A stretch of 64,000 bases of DNA, from the NCBI RefSeq assembly GCF_019923725.1, contig NZ_JAHXRI010000006.1, forward strand, positions 248,001 to 312,000, in the 5' to 3' direction. The position numbers and the translations under genes are program-made. The stretch comes from Zwartia hollandica (GTDB lineage Bacteria > Pseudomonadota > Gammaproteobacteria > Burkholderiales > Burkholderiaceae_B). Positions within the stretch are counted from its first letter, which is position 1; every line of letters begins with the position of its first letter. The notes beneath the pieces were generated by a model. The model did not search any database. It was given only the letters and a program-made list of their open reading frames with translations, and was not told where the DNA came from. This document shows positions 25,338 through 34,305 of this stretch, one piece after another.

Positions 25338-26159
25338 ATGACCAACCATTCTTCAGCACCTCGCGTCGAACACATTGCATTACCCGACGGGGCCCTCCTC
25401 GAGGCGCACAGCGCGGGTGCCGGCGCGCCTTTGCTGTTGATCAGTGGGCTAGGGGGCACCGCAGGGTTCTGGCAGCCCTGCCTAGCTGCACTTACACCGC
25501 AACATCAAGTTATACGCTTGGATCAGCGGGGGATCGCAAACAGTACCCGCGGCTCAGCGGCGTGCACCATCGATCAGCTCGCAGACGACTGTTTGGCCGT
25601 GTTGGACCATTTTGAAATTGACTCGGCTCTTATTGTGGGCCATTCAACAGGCGGTTGCATCACACAATCGATTGCCTTGCGTCATCCACAACGCGTACGT
25701 GCGTGCGTCATGAGCGGCGCCTGGGGGGCACCGAGTCGGCACCGACAAGAGCTTTTCTCGGTGCGTCGGGAGATGCTTGTGCACAACCCCGTGGCCTATG
25801 CCAGCTCTTCGGTGTTTATGGGTTACGACACCGCTTGGCTCAACGCGCACTGGGCAGTCTTAGAGTCTGCAGTGCGCAATGCTCCCCTGACGCCCGCTGC
25901 GCAGCGCATCGTGATGGAGCGCATTGACGCCTTGGTCGCTTACGATCAAAGCGCTGCACTGTCAGCCATCAACGTGCCGCGGCTGGTACTTGGGGCACGC
26001 GACGATTTGATTGTGCCCGCCTTTTTACAAGAACAACTCCACGCCTTGCTTCCCGGGTCAGATTTAAAAATATTTGATTACGGCGGACATTTTTTTCCCG
26101 TCTCGCGTACAGAATTATTTACGACAACATTGCGTGAGTGGTTTAAGAAAATCACTTAA
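25338..26159 (+). CDS. Alpha/beta-fold hydrolase
   Basis: A 273-residue cytosolic alpha/beta hydrolase. The oxyanion region LLLISGLGGTAGFW, the nucleophile elbow GHSTGG (Ser), a likely Asp in LVLGARDDLIVPA and His in DYGGHFFPVS form the catalytic set. It resembles 3-oxoadipate enol-lactonase and related esterases, but the substrate is not resolved. It ends 19 bases before the gamma-glutamyltransferase family gene, so the two are probably cotranscribed. Confidence 0.85.
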   Translation: MTNHSSAPRVEHIALPDGALLEAHSAGAGAPLLLISGLGGTAGFWQPCLAALTPQHQVIRLDQRGIANSTRGSAACTIDQLADDCLAVLDHFEIDSALIVGHSTGGCITQSIALRHPQRVRACVMSGAWGAPSRHRQELFSVRREMLVHNPVAYASSSVFMGYDTAWLNAHWAVLESAVRNAPLTPAAQRIVMERIDALVAYDQSAALSAINVPRLVLGARDDLIVPAFLQEQLHALLPGSDLKIFDYGGHFFPVSRTELFTTTLREWFKKIT

Positions 26160-26178
26160 GCACCAACAAGGCTTTGCC

Positions 26179-27753
26179 ATGACAGAAAATTTCTCGAGTA
26201 CCCAAACCATTCATAAAACCGTAATCGCCACAAAAGGTGGCGTTGTCGCAGCCCAACATCGACGTGCAGCGGAAGTCGGTGCTGCCGTGCTCGATGCAGG
26301 GGGCGATGCGGTTGATGCCGCAATTGCAACCTCCTTCGCGATCGGTGTCGTCGAGCCCTGGATGAGTGGGCCCGCGGCCGGGGGTGCCATGGTGTTGTGG
26401 CGCGCAAATGAAGGTCGCGCTCGCGTTGTCAATTTTGGTTGTCGCTCTCCACGAGAGCTAAATCCGGCAAACTATCCCTTAAGCGGCACGGGCAAATCTT
26501 CTGATCTGTTTCCATGGCCTTCAGTTGTCGATGATCGCAACGTGATGGGCGCAACAGCAGTCGCCGTGCCAGGCGTCGTCGCAGGAATGGATCTCGCACA
26601 CCAGCACTTTGGGCGCATGCCCTGGAAAGATCTTGTGATGCCTGCTGCCGGCCTTGCCGAAGAAGGTCTGTTGGTCGATTGGTACACCACGCTTGTTACT
26701 GCAGCCAATGCACGCGTCTTAAGCAAAGACCCGGATACCGCTGCGATGTTTTTAGAGCAAGGGCATTGGCCGATCGCGGGCGAATGGACATCGCTCAACG
26801 AAAGACACCTTGATCAAAAAGCTTTTGCACAAACCTTACGTCAAATTGCAGAAGGCGGATCAAAGGCGTTTTATCAAGGTGATATCGCGGCGAAACTCGT
26901 CAATGATATTCGTGCGAAAGGTGGTTGTCTAAGCATGCAAGACCTCGCGGACTATCGCGCTGAATTGGTCGAACCTCTCACGATCAACTACCGCGGTGGC
27001 CGTGTGTTTGCAACACCTGGTTTAACGGGCGGTCCCACGTTCGGCAAAGCGCTCGAATTGCTGGCAAGCGAACTAAATCCTGTCAAAGGCACACCGGGTG
27101 CGTCAACCTATACCGCCTTCGCGCGCGCGCTCGATGCTGCATTTAAGTTGCGGTTTGAAAACATGGGTGATCACGAATCCCCCAAAGCGCCTGGCTCCAC
27201 CACACACTTCAGCGTCGTCGATCGTCACGGGAATATGTGTGCGGTCACGCAAACGCTACTTTCCATCTTTGGCTCACGCGTTGTGTCGCCGTCCACAGGA
27301 TTGCTCCTGAATAACGGCATCATGTGGTTTGATCCAGAGCCCGGCAAACCAAACTCATTGGCGCCCAATAAGCGTTGTCTCGCGAACTACAACCCAGTCA
27401 TCGGCGAAGATGCGTCGGGTCGACGCTTTGCAATTGGCGCATCGGGAGGGCGCAAGATTCTTGGTGCCGTCATGCAACTAAGTTCTTTCATTATGGATCA
27501 CGGCTTAAGCCTCGAAGAGGCGTTCCACACACCACGTATTGACGTCAGCGGCGTGGGTAAAGTGACTGCTGATCAGGCACTCCCTGCCGACGTACTCGCT
27601 GCACTAGAAAAAATCTTTCCAGTCACTGCGACGCGACGCAACGTATACCCCTATGCATTCGCCTGCCCCGCTGGAGTCATGCGGGACGGCGAACTGAACA
27701 TGGGCTGTACCGAGATCATGTCTCCTTATGGCGACGCAATCACGGGCGGTTAA
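26179..27753 (+). CDS. Gamma-glutamyltransferase family protein
   Basis: A 524-residue Ntn-hydrolase that should cleave itself into large and small subunits before the Thr nucleophile in PGSTTHFSVVDRHGNMCAVTQ. The N-terminal part has AAQHRRAAEVGAAVLDAGGDAVDAAIATSFA, and the conserved GGRKILGAVMQ is present near the C-terminus. No signal peptide is visible, unlike the classical periplasmic Ggt, so a cytosolic acylase-type or amide-hydrolase role is possible. ATG 26179 is chosen; upstream frame opening lies in the hydrolase gene. Confidence 0.86.
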   Translation: MTENFSSTQTIHKTVIATKGGVVAAQHRRAAEVGAAVLDAGGDAVDAAIATSFAIGVVEPWMSGPAAGGAMVLWRANEGRARVVNFGCRSPRELNPANYPLSGTGKSSDLFPWPSVVDDRNVMGATAVAVPGVVAGMDLAHQHFGRMPWKDLVMPAAGLAEEGLLVDWYTTLVTAANARVLSKDPDTAAMFLEQGHWPIAGEWTSLNERHLDQKAFAQTLRQIAEGGSKAFYQGDIAAKLVNDIRAKGGCLSMQDLADYRAELVEPLTINYRGGRVFATPGLTGGPTFGKALELLASELNPVKGTPGASTYTAFARALDAAFKLRFENMGDHESPKAPGSTTHFSVVDRHGNMCAVTQTLLSIFGSRVVSPSTGLLLNNGIMWFDPEPGKPNSLAPNKRCLANYNPVIGEDASGRRFAIGASGGRKILGAVMQLSSFIMDHGLSLEEAFHTPRIDVSGVGKVTADQALPADVLAALEKIFPVTATRRNVYPYAFACPAGVMRDGELNMGCTEIMSPYGDAITGG

Positions 27754-27762
27754 ACGACCAAC

Positions 27763-29076
27763 TTAAGCGGCCACAGCCGGCAGACTAAGTTCTGCCCATC
27801 GTGCGACACGCATTAAGTGTGCATCTTGCTTGTAAGGTGCCACGAGTTGCAGACCAAGGGGCAGACCTTTTGTCGAGCGAGCGATTGGTAGGGTGATCGC
27901 TGGCAAACCTAAGAAACTCCATAGCGCACAAAATACCGGGTCGCCTGTAGAGCCCAAGCCCTCTGGCGCCGCACCGGTCGCAGGGATCGTGAGAATTGCA
28001 TCAAAACCCTTGAGCTGATTCATCATGTCATGGCGTAAGGCTTGTTGCGCTGCGCGCACTTCTAAATATTCATAGGCAGTGCGGTTGCGACCCTTCTTGA
28101 CGAGATCTGCAATCGACTCACACAGTAACGCCGCATGATTCTTAAAGTGATCCGCGTGTATCACACCAGCCTCGCACTCAAGCAAACATTGCAACATTTC
28201 AATCCCACGCCAGTAGGCGTCAGGCAAGGAAAACTCCTCAACCACCGCACCCGCCTTACGCATAGCCGCAACCGACTGCGCCATCGCTTCTTTTTGTTCA
28301 GGGGTTACGAGCGCATCATGAGGCGTCTTAAGCCATGCTATTCGTGGCGCAGCGCTAGGAGCTATGCCCGTCTGCGCATCCATTGGCACAGCCGGCAACA
28401 CTATCGCATCCGGTTCACCGACTGAACGATTCCGCAATGTATTGAACGCATAGGCAACGTCATTGACTGAACGCGCCAAAAATCCTACATGATCGAGCGA
28501 ACCGGACAAAGGAAAAACCCCCGCACGCGGAATTGCACCATAGCTAGCTTTGAGTCCCACCACGCCACAAAACGCGGCTGGGCGGATGACCGACCCGACG
28601 GTCTGGGTGCCTAGCGCAATTGGCACGACACCGGCCGCCACAGCCGACGCGGAACCGCTGGAGGAGCCTCCTGGCGTATGGCCGCGGTTCCAAAAATTCA
28701 CCGTTGGGCCAGGCTGGCGAAAGGCAAATTCTGTCGTCACTGTTTTGCCAAAAACCAACCCGCCAAGCTGCCTGATCTTCGCCACGATCGGCGCATCATG
28801 GCCTAGCATCTGATCTGCGTAGATCGGCGAACCATTGGTTGTCGGCAAATCCTGCGTCGCAACTAAATCCTTCACACCAACGGGAATACCTGCCCACTCG
28901 CCATCCCCGGTTTGGGCCAGGAGATCTTCTAGGGCGTTACGCGAAACGAATGCGCGCAACCATGGTTCGGTTTCTTCAGCGCGCGCATAGCACTGTTTGA
29001 CATAATCCTGAGGCGCCAGAGTACCCGCAGCAATCGCGCGGGTGGCTGCAAACAAACCTAGTGGAAGCTTTGACAT
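27763..29076 (-). CDS. Amidase (GatA/AtzF signature family)
   Basis: A 437-residue amidase-signature enzyme. The Ser-cisSer-Lys triad is seen with Lys in GIPVGVKDLVATQDL and the Gly/Ser-rich signature TPGGSSSGSASAVAAG, and the nucleophile region GTQTVGSVIRPAAFCGVVG. There is no partner gatB or gatC nearby, so it is a catabolic amidase rather than the tRNA amidotransferase subunit. It converges on the gamma-glutamyltransferase gene with nine bases between stops. Substrate unknown. Confidence 0.88.
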   Translation of the reverse strand: MSKLPLGLFAATRAIAAGTLAPQDYVKQCYARAEETEPWLRAFVSRNALEDLLAQTGDGEWAGIPVGVKDLVATQDLPTTNGSPIYADQMLGHDAPIVAKIRQLGGLVFGKTVTTEFAFRQPGPTVNFWNRGHTPGGSSSGSASAVAAGVVPIALGTQTVGSVIRPAAFCGVVGLKASYGAIPRAGVFPLSGSLDHVGFLARSVNDVAYAFNTLRNRSVGEPDAIVLPAVPMDAQTGIAPSAAPRIAWLKTPHDALVTPEQKEAMAQSVAAMRKAGAVVEEFSLPDAYWRGIEMLQCLLECEAGVIHADHFKNHAALLCESIADLVKKGRNRTAYEYLEVRAAQQALRHDMMNQLKGFDAILTIPATGAAPEGLGSTGDPVFCALWSFLGLPAITLPIARSTKGLPLGLQLVAPYKQDAHLMRVARWAELSLPAVAA

Positions 29077-29163
29077 AGTTAACCCTGTTGAAGCAAATTA
29101 GATTCACTGTAAGATATATACACCGATTTAATCAGTCAGTGAAACGCTTTTTAGAGTTCTAAC

Positions 29164-29814
29164 ATGTACAACCCAAAACATTTTGAACAAGACGACCTTG
29201 GTGTCGTGTCAGAGCTCATTGCACACTTTCCGTTGGGCGTTCTTGTCACCACCCAGAACGGCGCTCTCGAAGCAGATCACATCCCGTTTCTCTTGGAAGG
29301 AGACTTAGCTGCCGGCGCAAAGCTCATTGGTCACGTTGCAAAAAGCAACCCTGTCTGGCAAGCCGCCTCAACCGATGCTGAGTGGATGGTGATTTTTCAG
29401 GGGCCTAGCGCCTATATTTCACCGAACTGGTATCCCTCCAAGCAGGTTCACCACGAGGTCGTACCAACCTACAACTATGCCGTCGCCCACATTTATGGAA
29501 AACTTTCTGTTTCTCATGATGCTCAAACCAAACTTGAGGTTGTGGATCAGTTAACCGCTTCCATGGAAGCAGGTCGCACCGCGCCGTGGCAAGTCTTAGA
29601 TGCACCGGCCGGCTACCTCGACAAGATGCTCGAAGCAATCGTCGCCATTGAACTCTCGGTGACTCGAGTGCAGGCAAAGTGGAAAATCAGTCAAAATCGC
29701 GAAGACCGCGACCGCCTTGGAGCAGCCAAAGGGCTTGCCAATGAGACAAGCTCTCCGACCGCAGCATACATGGCGCGGATGGTAGAGGCTAAGACAGGTA
29801 TAGGGCGACCTTAG
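29164..29814 (+). CDS. FMN-binding PaiB-like protein
   Basis: A 216-residue member of the PaiB/FMN-binding negative transcriptional regulator family. Typical segments are MYNPKHFEQDDLGVVSELIAHFPLGVLVTT, the central WMVIFQGPSAYISPNWYPSK and VPTYNYAVAHIYGKL. The flavin-reductase-like split barrel suggests FMN or haem binding; a direct regulatory role is known only for some relatives. It is divergent from the amidase gene (87-base gap) and overlaps the stop of the facing lipoprotein gene by four bases. Confidence 0.87.
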   Translation: MYNPKHFEQDDLGVVSELIAHFPLGVLVTTQNGALEADHIPFLLEGDLAAGAKLIGHVAKSNPVWQAASTDAEWMVIFQGPSAYISPNWYPSKQVHHEVVPTYNYAVAHIYGKLSVSHDAQTKLEVVDQLTASMEAGRTAPWQVLDAPAGYLDKMLEAIVAIELSVTRVQAKWKISQNREDRDRLGAAKGLANETSSPTAAYMARMVEAKTGIGRP

Positions 29815-30158
29815 CGCTTAGGCGGCGGCTCGCACACGACCGTCGCCTGGATCAATAAGCGCCGCTCGTTTTTATCCGGTGGAAACTCTGTCGTAGTGAC
29901 TCTGCATGCGGTCACCTTTTCAATCGCCTCAATTTGGCGAGCTTTTTGCTTTTCAAGATCCTCGACTGACGAACCACCTTGTTTGCCACCGAACGCCTCC
30001 CAGCGGCCATTGCCCAGCGGCACTACGCTAACCTCTCGCTGATCTAGCACCACGATCTGTCGAGCGGGGTCCCGATGGTAATAAACGGCACTCCCTTGGC
30101 AACCCGCGAGGTTGACGAACGCCACGCCGCACAGGAGTATTGAGGCTAGTTTTTTCAT
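29811..30158 (-). CDS. Predicted outer-membrane or periplasmic lipoprotein
   Basis: A 115-residue lipoprotein precursor: MKKLASILLCGVAFVNLAGC ends at the lipobox Cys (LAGC). The mature part is charged, with VVLDQREVSVVPLGNGRWEAFGG and two further cysteines (ACRVTT and VCEPPPKR). No function is recognised. The frame is open 25 codons further upstream, but the signal peptide fixes ATG 30158. It faces PaiB and is divergent from the aldolase gene. Confidence 0.75.
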   Translation of the reverse strand: MKKLASILLCGVAFVNLAGCQGSAVYYHRDPARQIVVLDQREVSVVPLGNGRWEAFGGKQGGSSVEDLEKQKARQIEAIEKVTACRVTTTEFPPDKNERRLLIQATVVCEPPPKR

Positions 30159-30286
30159 TGGGACTCTCGGGGCTCTTAGGATTAATTTACGGCACAATAA
30201 GCGTTCTACCGATATTATCCGGTTCAAGTACACACGGCCAAGTGCGGGCTAAGCATAAACAGCAAAACACAAAGGGGCAAGCAATC

Positions 30287-31075
30287 ATGTCGAAAGAGGG
30301 CGTTCTGAATATTCCTTCGCTTAAAGGCAAAGTATCAGATGCAGAGTGGGACACACGCGTCAATCTCGCCGCCTGTTACCGCCTAGTCGAAATGTATGGC
30401 ATGGCAGACATGATTGCCAACCATATTTCGGCGCGCATTCCTGGCGAAGAGGGGACTTACCTCATCAACGCGTACGGCATGATGTACGAGGAAATCACTG
30501 CGTCGAGCCTGCTTAAAGTAGATCACCACGGCAACGTCTTGAGCAAGCCCGATTTCGGTGATTTGAATTACGGCGTCAACAAGGCCGGATCTGTCATACA
30601 CAGCGCGGTCCACCATGGTCGTCCCGATGTCGGCTGCGTGATTCACACCCACAGCTGGGCCTCGATGGCGGTCTCATCGCTCGAGTGTGGCCTGCTGCCT
30701 CTCACGCAAACAGCCATGCGCTTTCTTAAGATCAGTTATCACAACTACGAAGGTGTCGTGTTAGACGAGACGGAGCAAGAGTCCCTCGTGCGCGATCTGG
30801 GCAACAGCGAAGCGATGATTTTGCGTAACCATGGTGCGCTCACCGTTGGTCGCACAATCGGAGAAGCGTTTAACTGGATGCATCGTCTAGAGCTTTCGTG
30901 CCGAGCACAAATCGGCGCCATGTCTTGCAACACGCCTTTGTCAAAAGTTTCGCAAAAAGTGTTAGATGAAACATGGAATAACTATCAGCCTGGTACGCGT
31001 CGTCCTTACGGCGTAATGGAGTGGACAGCACTTTTGCGCAAGCTTGATCGCACCGACACCTCTTACCGCAACTAA
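30287..31075 (+). CDS. Class II aldolase/adducin family protein
   Basis: A 262-residue zinc enzyme of the fuculose-phosphate aldolase/adducin fold. Zinc-site histidines occur in CVIHTHSWASM and in MILRNHGALTVG, with the substrate loop NYGVNKAGSVIHSAVHHG. Related proteins include aldolases and decarboxylases of hydroxyacids. ATG 30287 follows AAAGGGGCAAGC; the upstream in-frame extension lies in non-coding DNA. It starts a run of four genes with two Bug proteins and a D-2-hydroxyacid dehydrogenase. Confidence 0.88.
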   Translation: MSKEGVLNIPSLKGKVSDAEWDTRVNLAACYRLVEMYGMADMIANHISARIPGEEGTYLINAYGMMYEEITASSLLKVDHHGNVLSKPDFGDLNYGVNKAGSVIHSAVHHGRPDVGCVIHTHSWASMAVSSLECGLLPLTQTAMRFLKISYHNYEGVVLDETEQESLVRDLGNSEAMILRNHGALTVGRTIGEAFNWMHRLELSCRAQIGAMSCNTPLSKVSQKVLDETWNNYQPGTRRPYGVMEWTALLRKLDRTDTSYRN

Positions 31076-31093
31076 AACAACAAAGGAAACCCC

Positions 31094-32059
31094 ATGCTGC
31101 GTCGACGAACCCTGCAAGCGATTGCCCTCAGTGCGCTCACAGCCATCGCACCCGCAATGGCACAAACCTCACCCAAGCCTATTACGATGCTTGTGCCGTT
31201 CGCTGCGGGCGGCAATATTGATATCGTGGCGCGCATCATTGCTCCCGCGCTGTCGAAACAACTCGGACAAACAATCGTTGTTCAAAACCGCCCGGGTGGT
31301 GGTGGTTCGGTCGCCGCTGCTGAGGTTGCACGCGCGCAGCCAGATGGCAGCACTCTCTTGATCACCACACCTAACCCGCTCGTGATCGTGCCAAAGATGG
31401 TTTCCACCACCTACACCATCAATAGCTTTGAAAGTATTGGCCTGATCTCCTCAACCTCGCTAGTCTTTACAACACGAGCTGGCAACCCAAAGTTTAAAGA
31501 CATGGCAAGCTTTCTCGCCTACGCTCGTGCCAATCCTGGCAAAGTCAGCATTGGCAATGCGGGGATTGGCACCACCAATCACATCGCGATCATGCAGTTG
31601 CAATCTATCGCGAAATTAGACTTAAACGTGGTCACCTATAAAGGTTCAGGCCCTGCCATTATCGATTTGTTAGGCGGTCAGATCGATGCCATGGTTGATC
31701 AACTCTCAAGTTCGGTTGCACACATAAAAGGCGGTCGCATGACGGCAATAAGTGTGCTGGCGCCAGAACGCGATCCGCTCTTGCCTGAAACACCCAGCAC
31801 CAAAGAAGTAGGTCTGCCGACATTAGATATCAGCACAACGCTTGGTCTTTTAGCTCCTGCCAAAACACCAGAGGCAACAGTCAAGCAGTTGGGTGATGCG
31901 CTGTTTAAAGTTTTACAAGACTCTGCTGTAAAAGAGCAGTTGCTCAACGTAGCGAGTATCGCGCGACCAGGTCCGACAAATGCTTTCAGTGTTCTGCTTA
32001 AACGAGAGGATAAGATCGCAGCGGAACTTGCAACGGCTGGCAAACTCAAAGTTGAGTAG
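31094..32059 (+). CDS. Bug-family (tripartite tricarboxylate type) substrate-binding protein 1
   Basis: A 321-residue periplasmic binding protein. A signal peptide (MLRRRTLQAIALSALTAIAPAMAQ) precedes the Bug fold: PITMLVPFAAGGNIDIVARI and VVQNRPGGGGSVAAAEVARAQPDG are the characteristic ligand loops. No tctA/tctB membrane genes lie nearby, as is usual for the many orphan Bug proteins of Burkholderiales. It lies 18 bases after the aldolase gene and 36 before the second Bug gene. The ligand is probably a carboxylate, but this is inference. Confidence 0.92.
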   Translation: MLRRRTLQAIALSALTAIAPAMAQTSPKPITMLVPFAAGGNIDIVARIIAPALSKQLGQTIVVQNRPGGGGSVAAAEVARAQPDGSTLLITTPNPLVIVPKMVSTTYTINSFESIGLISSTSLVFTTRAGNPKFKDMASFLAYARANPGKVSIGNAGIGTTNHIAIMQLQSIAKLDLNVVTYKGSGPAIIDLLGGQIDAMVDQLSSSVAHIKGGRMTAISVLAPERDPLLPETPSTKEVGLPTLDISTTLGLLAPAKTPEATVKQLGDALFKVLQDSAVKEQLLNVASIARPGPTNAFSVLLKREDKIAAELATAGKLKVE

Positions 32060-32095
32060 AAACTTTATTAACGCACACACCCAGAGATCACGAAC

Positions 32096-33103
32096 ATGAA
32101 ATCAAAAGACCTTCCTTCTTCGTTGAAGCGCCGCCAGGTATCCCTTGTACTCGGTGCAGCCGTACTCGGCATCAGCACAACACGCACAGCTCATGCACAA
32201 TCGGCTGCAGACTACCCAAACAAGGCCGTCAAAATCGTTGTGTCGTTCACTGCCGGCGGAACAACAGACATCATTGCCCGCAGCGTTGGTAACCTGATGG
32301 CCGAGCAACTTAAACAAAGCTTCGTCGTTGAAAACAAACCTGGCTCGGGTGGAAATATCGGTAACGAAATGGTGGCTCGCTCACCCGCCGATGGCTATAC
32401 CTTAACGGTCGCGTCCGTTGGACCCATGGCGATCAACCCCACCCTCTATAAAGATCTTCGGTACGATCCCTTAACTGAACTCGTGCCGATCGTTTTAATC
32501 GCAGACGTCCCGAACGTATTGGTGGTGAGTCCAAAACTTCCCGTCAACAACTACAAAGAGTTTGTGGCCTATCTCAAGTCGCAGCCTAAAGGTTCAATGA
32601 ATTACGGCTCTACAGGCGTCGGCACCTCTGCGCACCTCTCGAGCTTTATGTTGATGGATGCCCTTGGCACGGACGCGCAGCACATTCCCTACAAAGGCGC
32701 AGAGGCTTTAAACGATCTGCTCTCCAGCCGAATTGACTTTATGTTCGCCACCATCCCTTCCGTGATCAGTCAGATCAAGGCTGGCAAGTTGCGTGCAATC
32801 GCCGTCAGTAGCCCCAAGCGCTCACGCTCCATGCCCGATGTACCGACCGTCGCTGAGAACGGTATCCCTGACTTTGCGGCGGGCTCTTGGTTTGGCATGC
32901 TTGCTCCGCGCGGAACACCTCAAGAGATTATCGATAAGCTCAACAAAAGCGCGAATCAAGCCATGGTCAGCCTTGAGGCTCGGTTCATAAGCGAAGGCGC
33001 TGATCCGGTTGGCGGCACACCAGAATTTTTTAAAGACTTCATCCAGAAAGAATATGTGAAGTGGAAAAAGGTTGTAATCGCCTCTGGCGCATCCGCCCGC
33101 TAA
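32096..33103 (+). CDS. Bug-family substrate-binding protein 2
   Basis: A 335-residue paralogue of the preceding protein with a signal peptide ending TAHAQSAADYP, a basic N-region (KRRQVS), and the Bug loops VKIVVSFTAGGTTDIIARSVG and VENKPGSGGNIGNEMVARSPADG. Sequence divergence between the two copies is large, so they are not a recent duplication and may bind different ligands. It precedes the dehydrogenase gene by nine bases. Confidence 0.92.
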   Translation: MKSKDLPSSLKRRQVSLVLGAAVLGISTTRTAHAQSAADYPNKAVKIVVSFTAGGTTDIIARSVGNLMAEQLKQSFVVENKPGSGGNIGNEMVARSPADGYTLTVASVGPMAINPTLYKDLRYDPLTELVPIVLIADVPNVLVVSPKLPVNNYKEFVAYLKSQPKGSMNYGSTGVGTSAHLSSFMLMDALGTDAQHIPYKGAEALNDLLSSRIDFMFATIPSVISQIKAGKLRAIAVSSPKRSRSMPDVPTVAENGIPDFAAGSWFGMLAPRGTPQEIIDKLNKSANQAMVSLEARFISEGADPVGGTPEFFKDFIQKEYVKWKKVVIASGASAR

Positions 33104-33112
33104 GGAAACACC

Positions 33113-34126
33113 GTGACCACACTCAAGCTTGCACACATACCCCGTATTTTGTTGTCCGACAAAACGGCTAAAGAGATCGACGGCGAACTCACGCGGATTC
33201 TGGGCAAAGACGGCTACGTGCGAATCACGGCAAAACAAATGCATGACGGAACGGCTGATGCGGATTTTTGTTTTATTTCGCGCGACGTGACGGCCGCTTC
33301 AACCAAACACCACATCGTTCCCGAAACGCAGTACGTCTACGATGCAATGCGTAACTCTAAGGCACTACAGTGGGTCCACATTCACTCAGCCGGGGTTGAT
33401 CGTCAGATATTTCTCGACCTCATGGCGCGAGGCGTGACGGTCACAAACTCTTCTGGTGCGAGTGCAGGGATCGTGGCACAAACCGCCTTGACGGGCTTAT
33501 TGTCTTTAGGGCGTCGCTTTCCCCAACTCGCACGCGCTCAGCGTGCTCATGCGTGGGAGCCTTTCTTTAAAGTGGGGCAACCACCGGAACTCGAAGGGCA
33601 AACTGCGACGATCGTTGGTTGGGGTCCTATTGGCCAAAAGCTTGCTGCATGGCTCGGCGCAATCGGCTTAAAAATTATTGTGGTCCGGCAGTCTGCCTCA
33701 TCGACTATTCCTGACATTCCCGTTGTCTCGTTTGCTGACTTTCACTCCGTCTTGCCCAAAACAGATTGGCTTGTGCTTGCATGTCCGCTGACCTCGCTGA
33801 CGACAAACCTAGTCTCTGCTGAGGCTCTCAGCCTAATGAAGCCTTCCGCACATATCGTGAATATTTCGCGCGGCGTAGTAATCGACGAGCCAGCCATGAT
33901 TGATGCGTTACAGAATGGCCGCCTGGCTGGTGCGTATCTAGATGTGTTTGCACAAGAACCGCTTTCACCCGACTCCCCTCTTTGGGACATGCCTAACGTG
34001 ATTTGCACACCGCACACGGCCGGGTTTTCAGATGCAATTTTGCAACGCATGGCTGAGAAGTTTCTTGAAAACGTTGGGCACTTCTCTCGCGGCGAGCCTC
34101 TCATTAATGTTGCTAAGGTGGCGTAA
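33113..34126 (+). CDS. D-2-hydroxyacid dehydrogenase
   Basis: A 337-residue NAD-dependent dehydrogenase of the glyoxylate/hydroxypyruvate reductase type. The Rossmann motif is TIVGWGPIGQKLAAWLGA; the catalytic residues are Arg in VNISRGVVIDE, Glu in FAQEPLSPDSPLW and His in CTPHTAGFSD. The start is GTG 33113 after AAGGAAACACC. With the aldolase and Bug genes it probably forms a hydroxyacid uptake and breakdown unit. Confidence 0.9.
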   Translation: MTTLKLAHIPRILLSDKTAKEIDGELTRILGKDGYVRITAKQMHDGTADADFCFISRDVTAASTKHHIVPETQYVYDAMRNSKALQWVHIHSAGVDRQIFLDLMARGVTVTNSSGASAGIVAQTALTGLLSLGRRFPQLARAQRAHAWEPFFKVGQPPELEGQTATIVGWGPIGQKLAAWLGAIGLKIIVVRQSASSTIPDIPVVSFADFHSVLPKTDWLVLACPLTSLTTNLVSAEALSLMKPSAHIVNISRGVVIDEPAMIDALQNGRLAGAYLDVFAQEPLSPDSPLWDMPNVICTPHTAGFSDAILQRMAEKFLENVGHFSRGEPLINVAKVA

Positions 34127-34207
34127 CCTAGCTCATTAGCGTACAATGATGCTACGGCACAACGTTCCAGTCCTCGTGCCTCGCTAAGCCCCAACTCTGT
34201 GGGCGCT

Positions 34208-34225
34208 CGCCTCCAAGGCGTTTTT
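34208..34225 (+). terminator. Possible attenuator-like hairpin in the rhlE leader
   Basis: CGCCT and AGGCG form a short stem with a three-base loop directly followed by five T. The stem is short, so termination would be partial. It sits about 80 bases before the rhlE start, after a TACAAT -10-like box at 34142-34147. Confidence 0.35.
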
Positions 34226-34252
34226 ACTCCCTGTTCGTCTGCCCCGATTGGA

Positions 34253-34272
34253 GTCCACATTCACTTGTGGAC
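34253..34272 (+). repeat. Seven-bp hairpin upstream of rhlE start
   Basis: GTCCACA and TGTGGAC are perfectly inverted around the loop TTCACT, 33 bases before ATG 34306. The alternative GTG 34267 lies inside the stem, which argues against that start being freely available. Confidence 0.5.
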
Positions 34273-34305
34273 CGGCACGACGATGGAGCTGTTCTCTTGT
34301 CTACT

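Noticed and set aside
31094-33103. Recent tandem duplication of the two Bug genes
   Set aside because: The two proteins differ through most of their length and share only family motifs, so they are old paralogues or were brought together separately.
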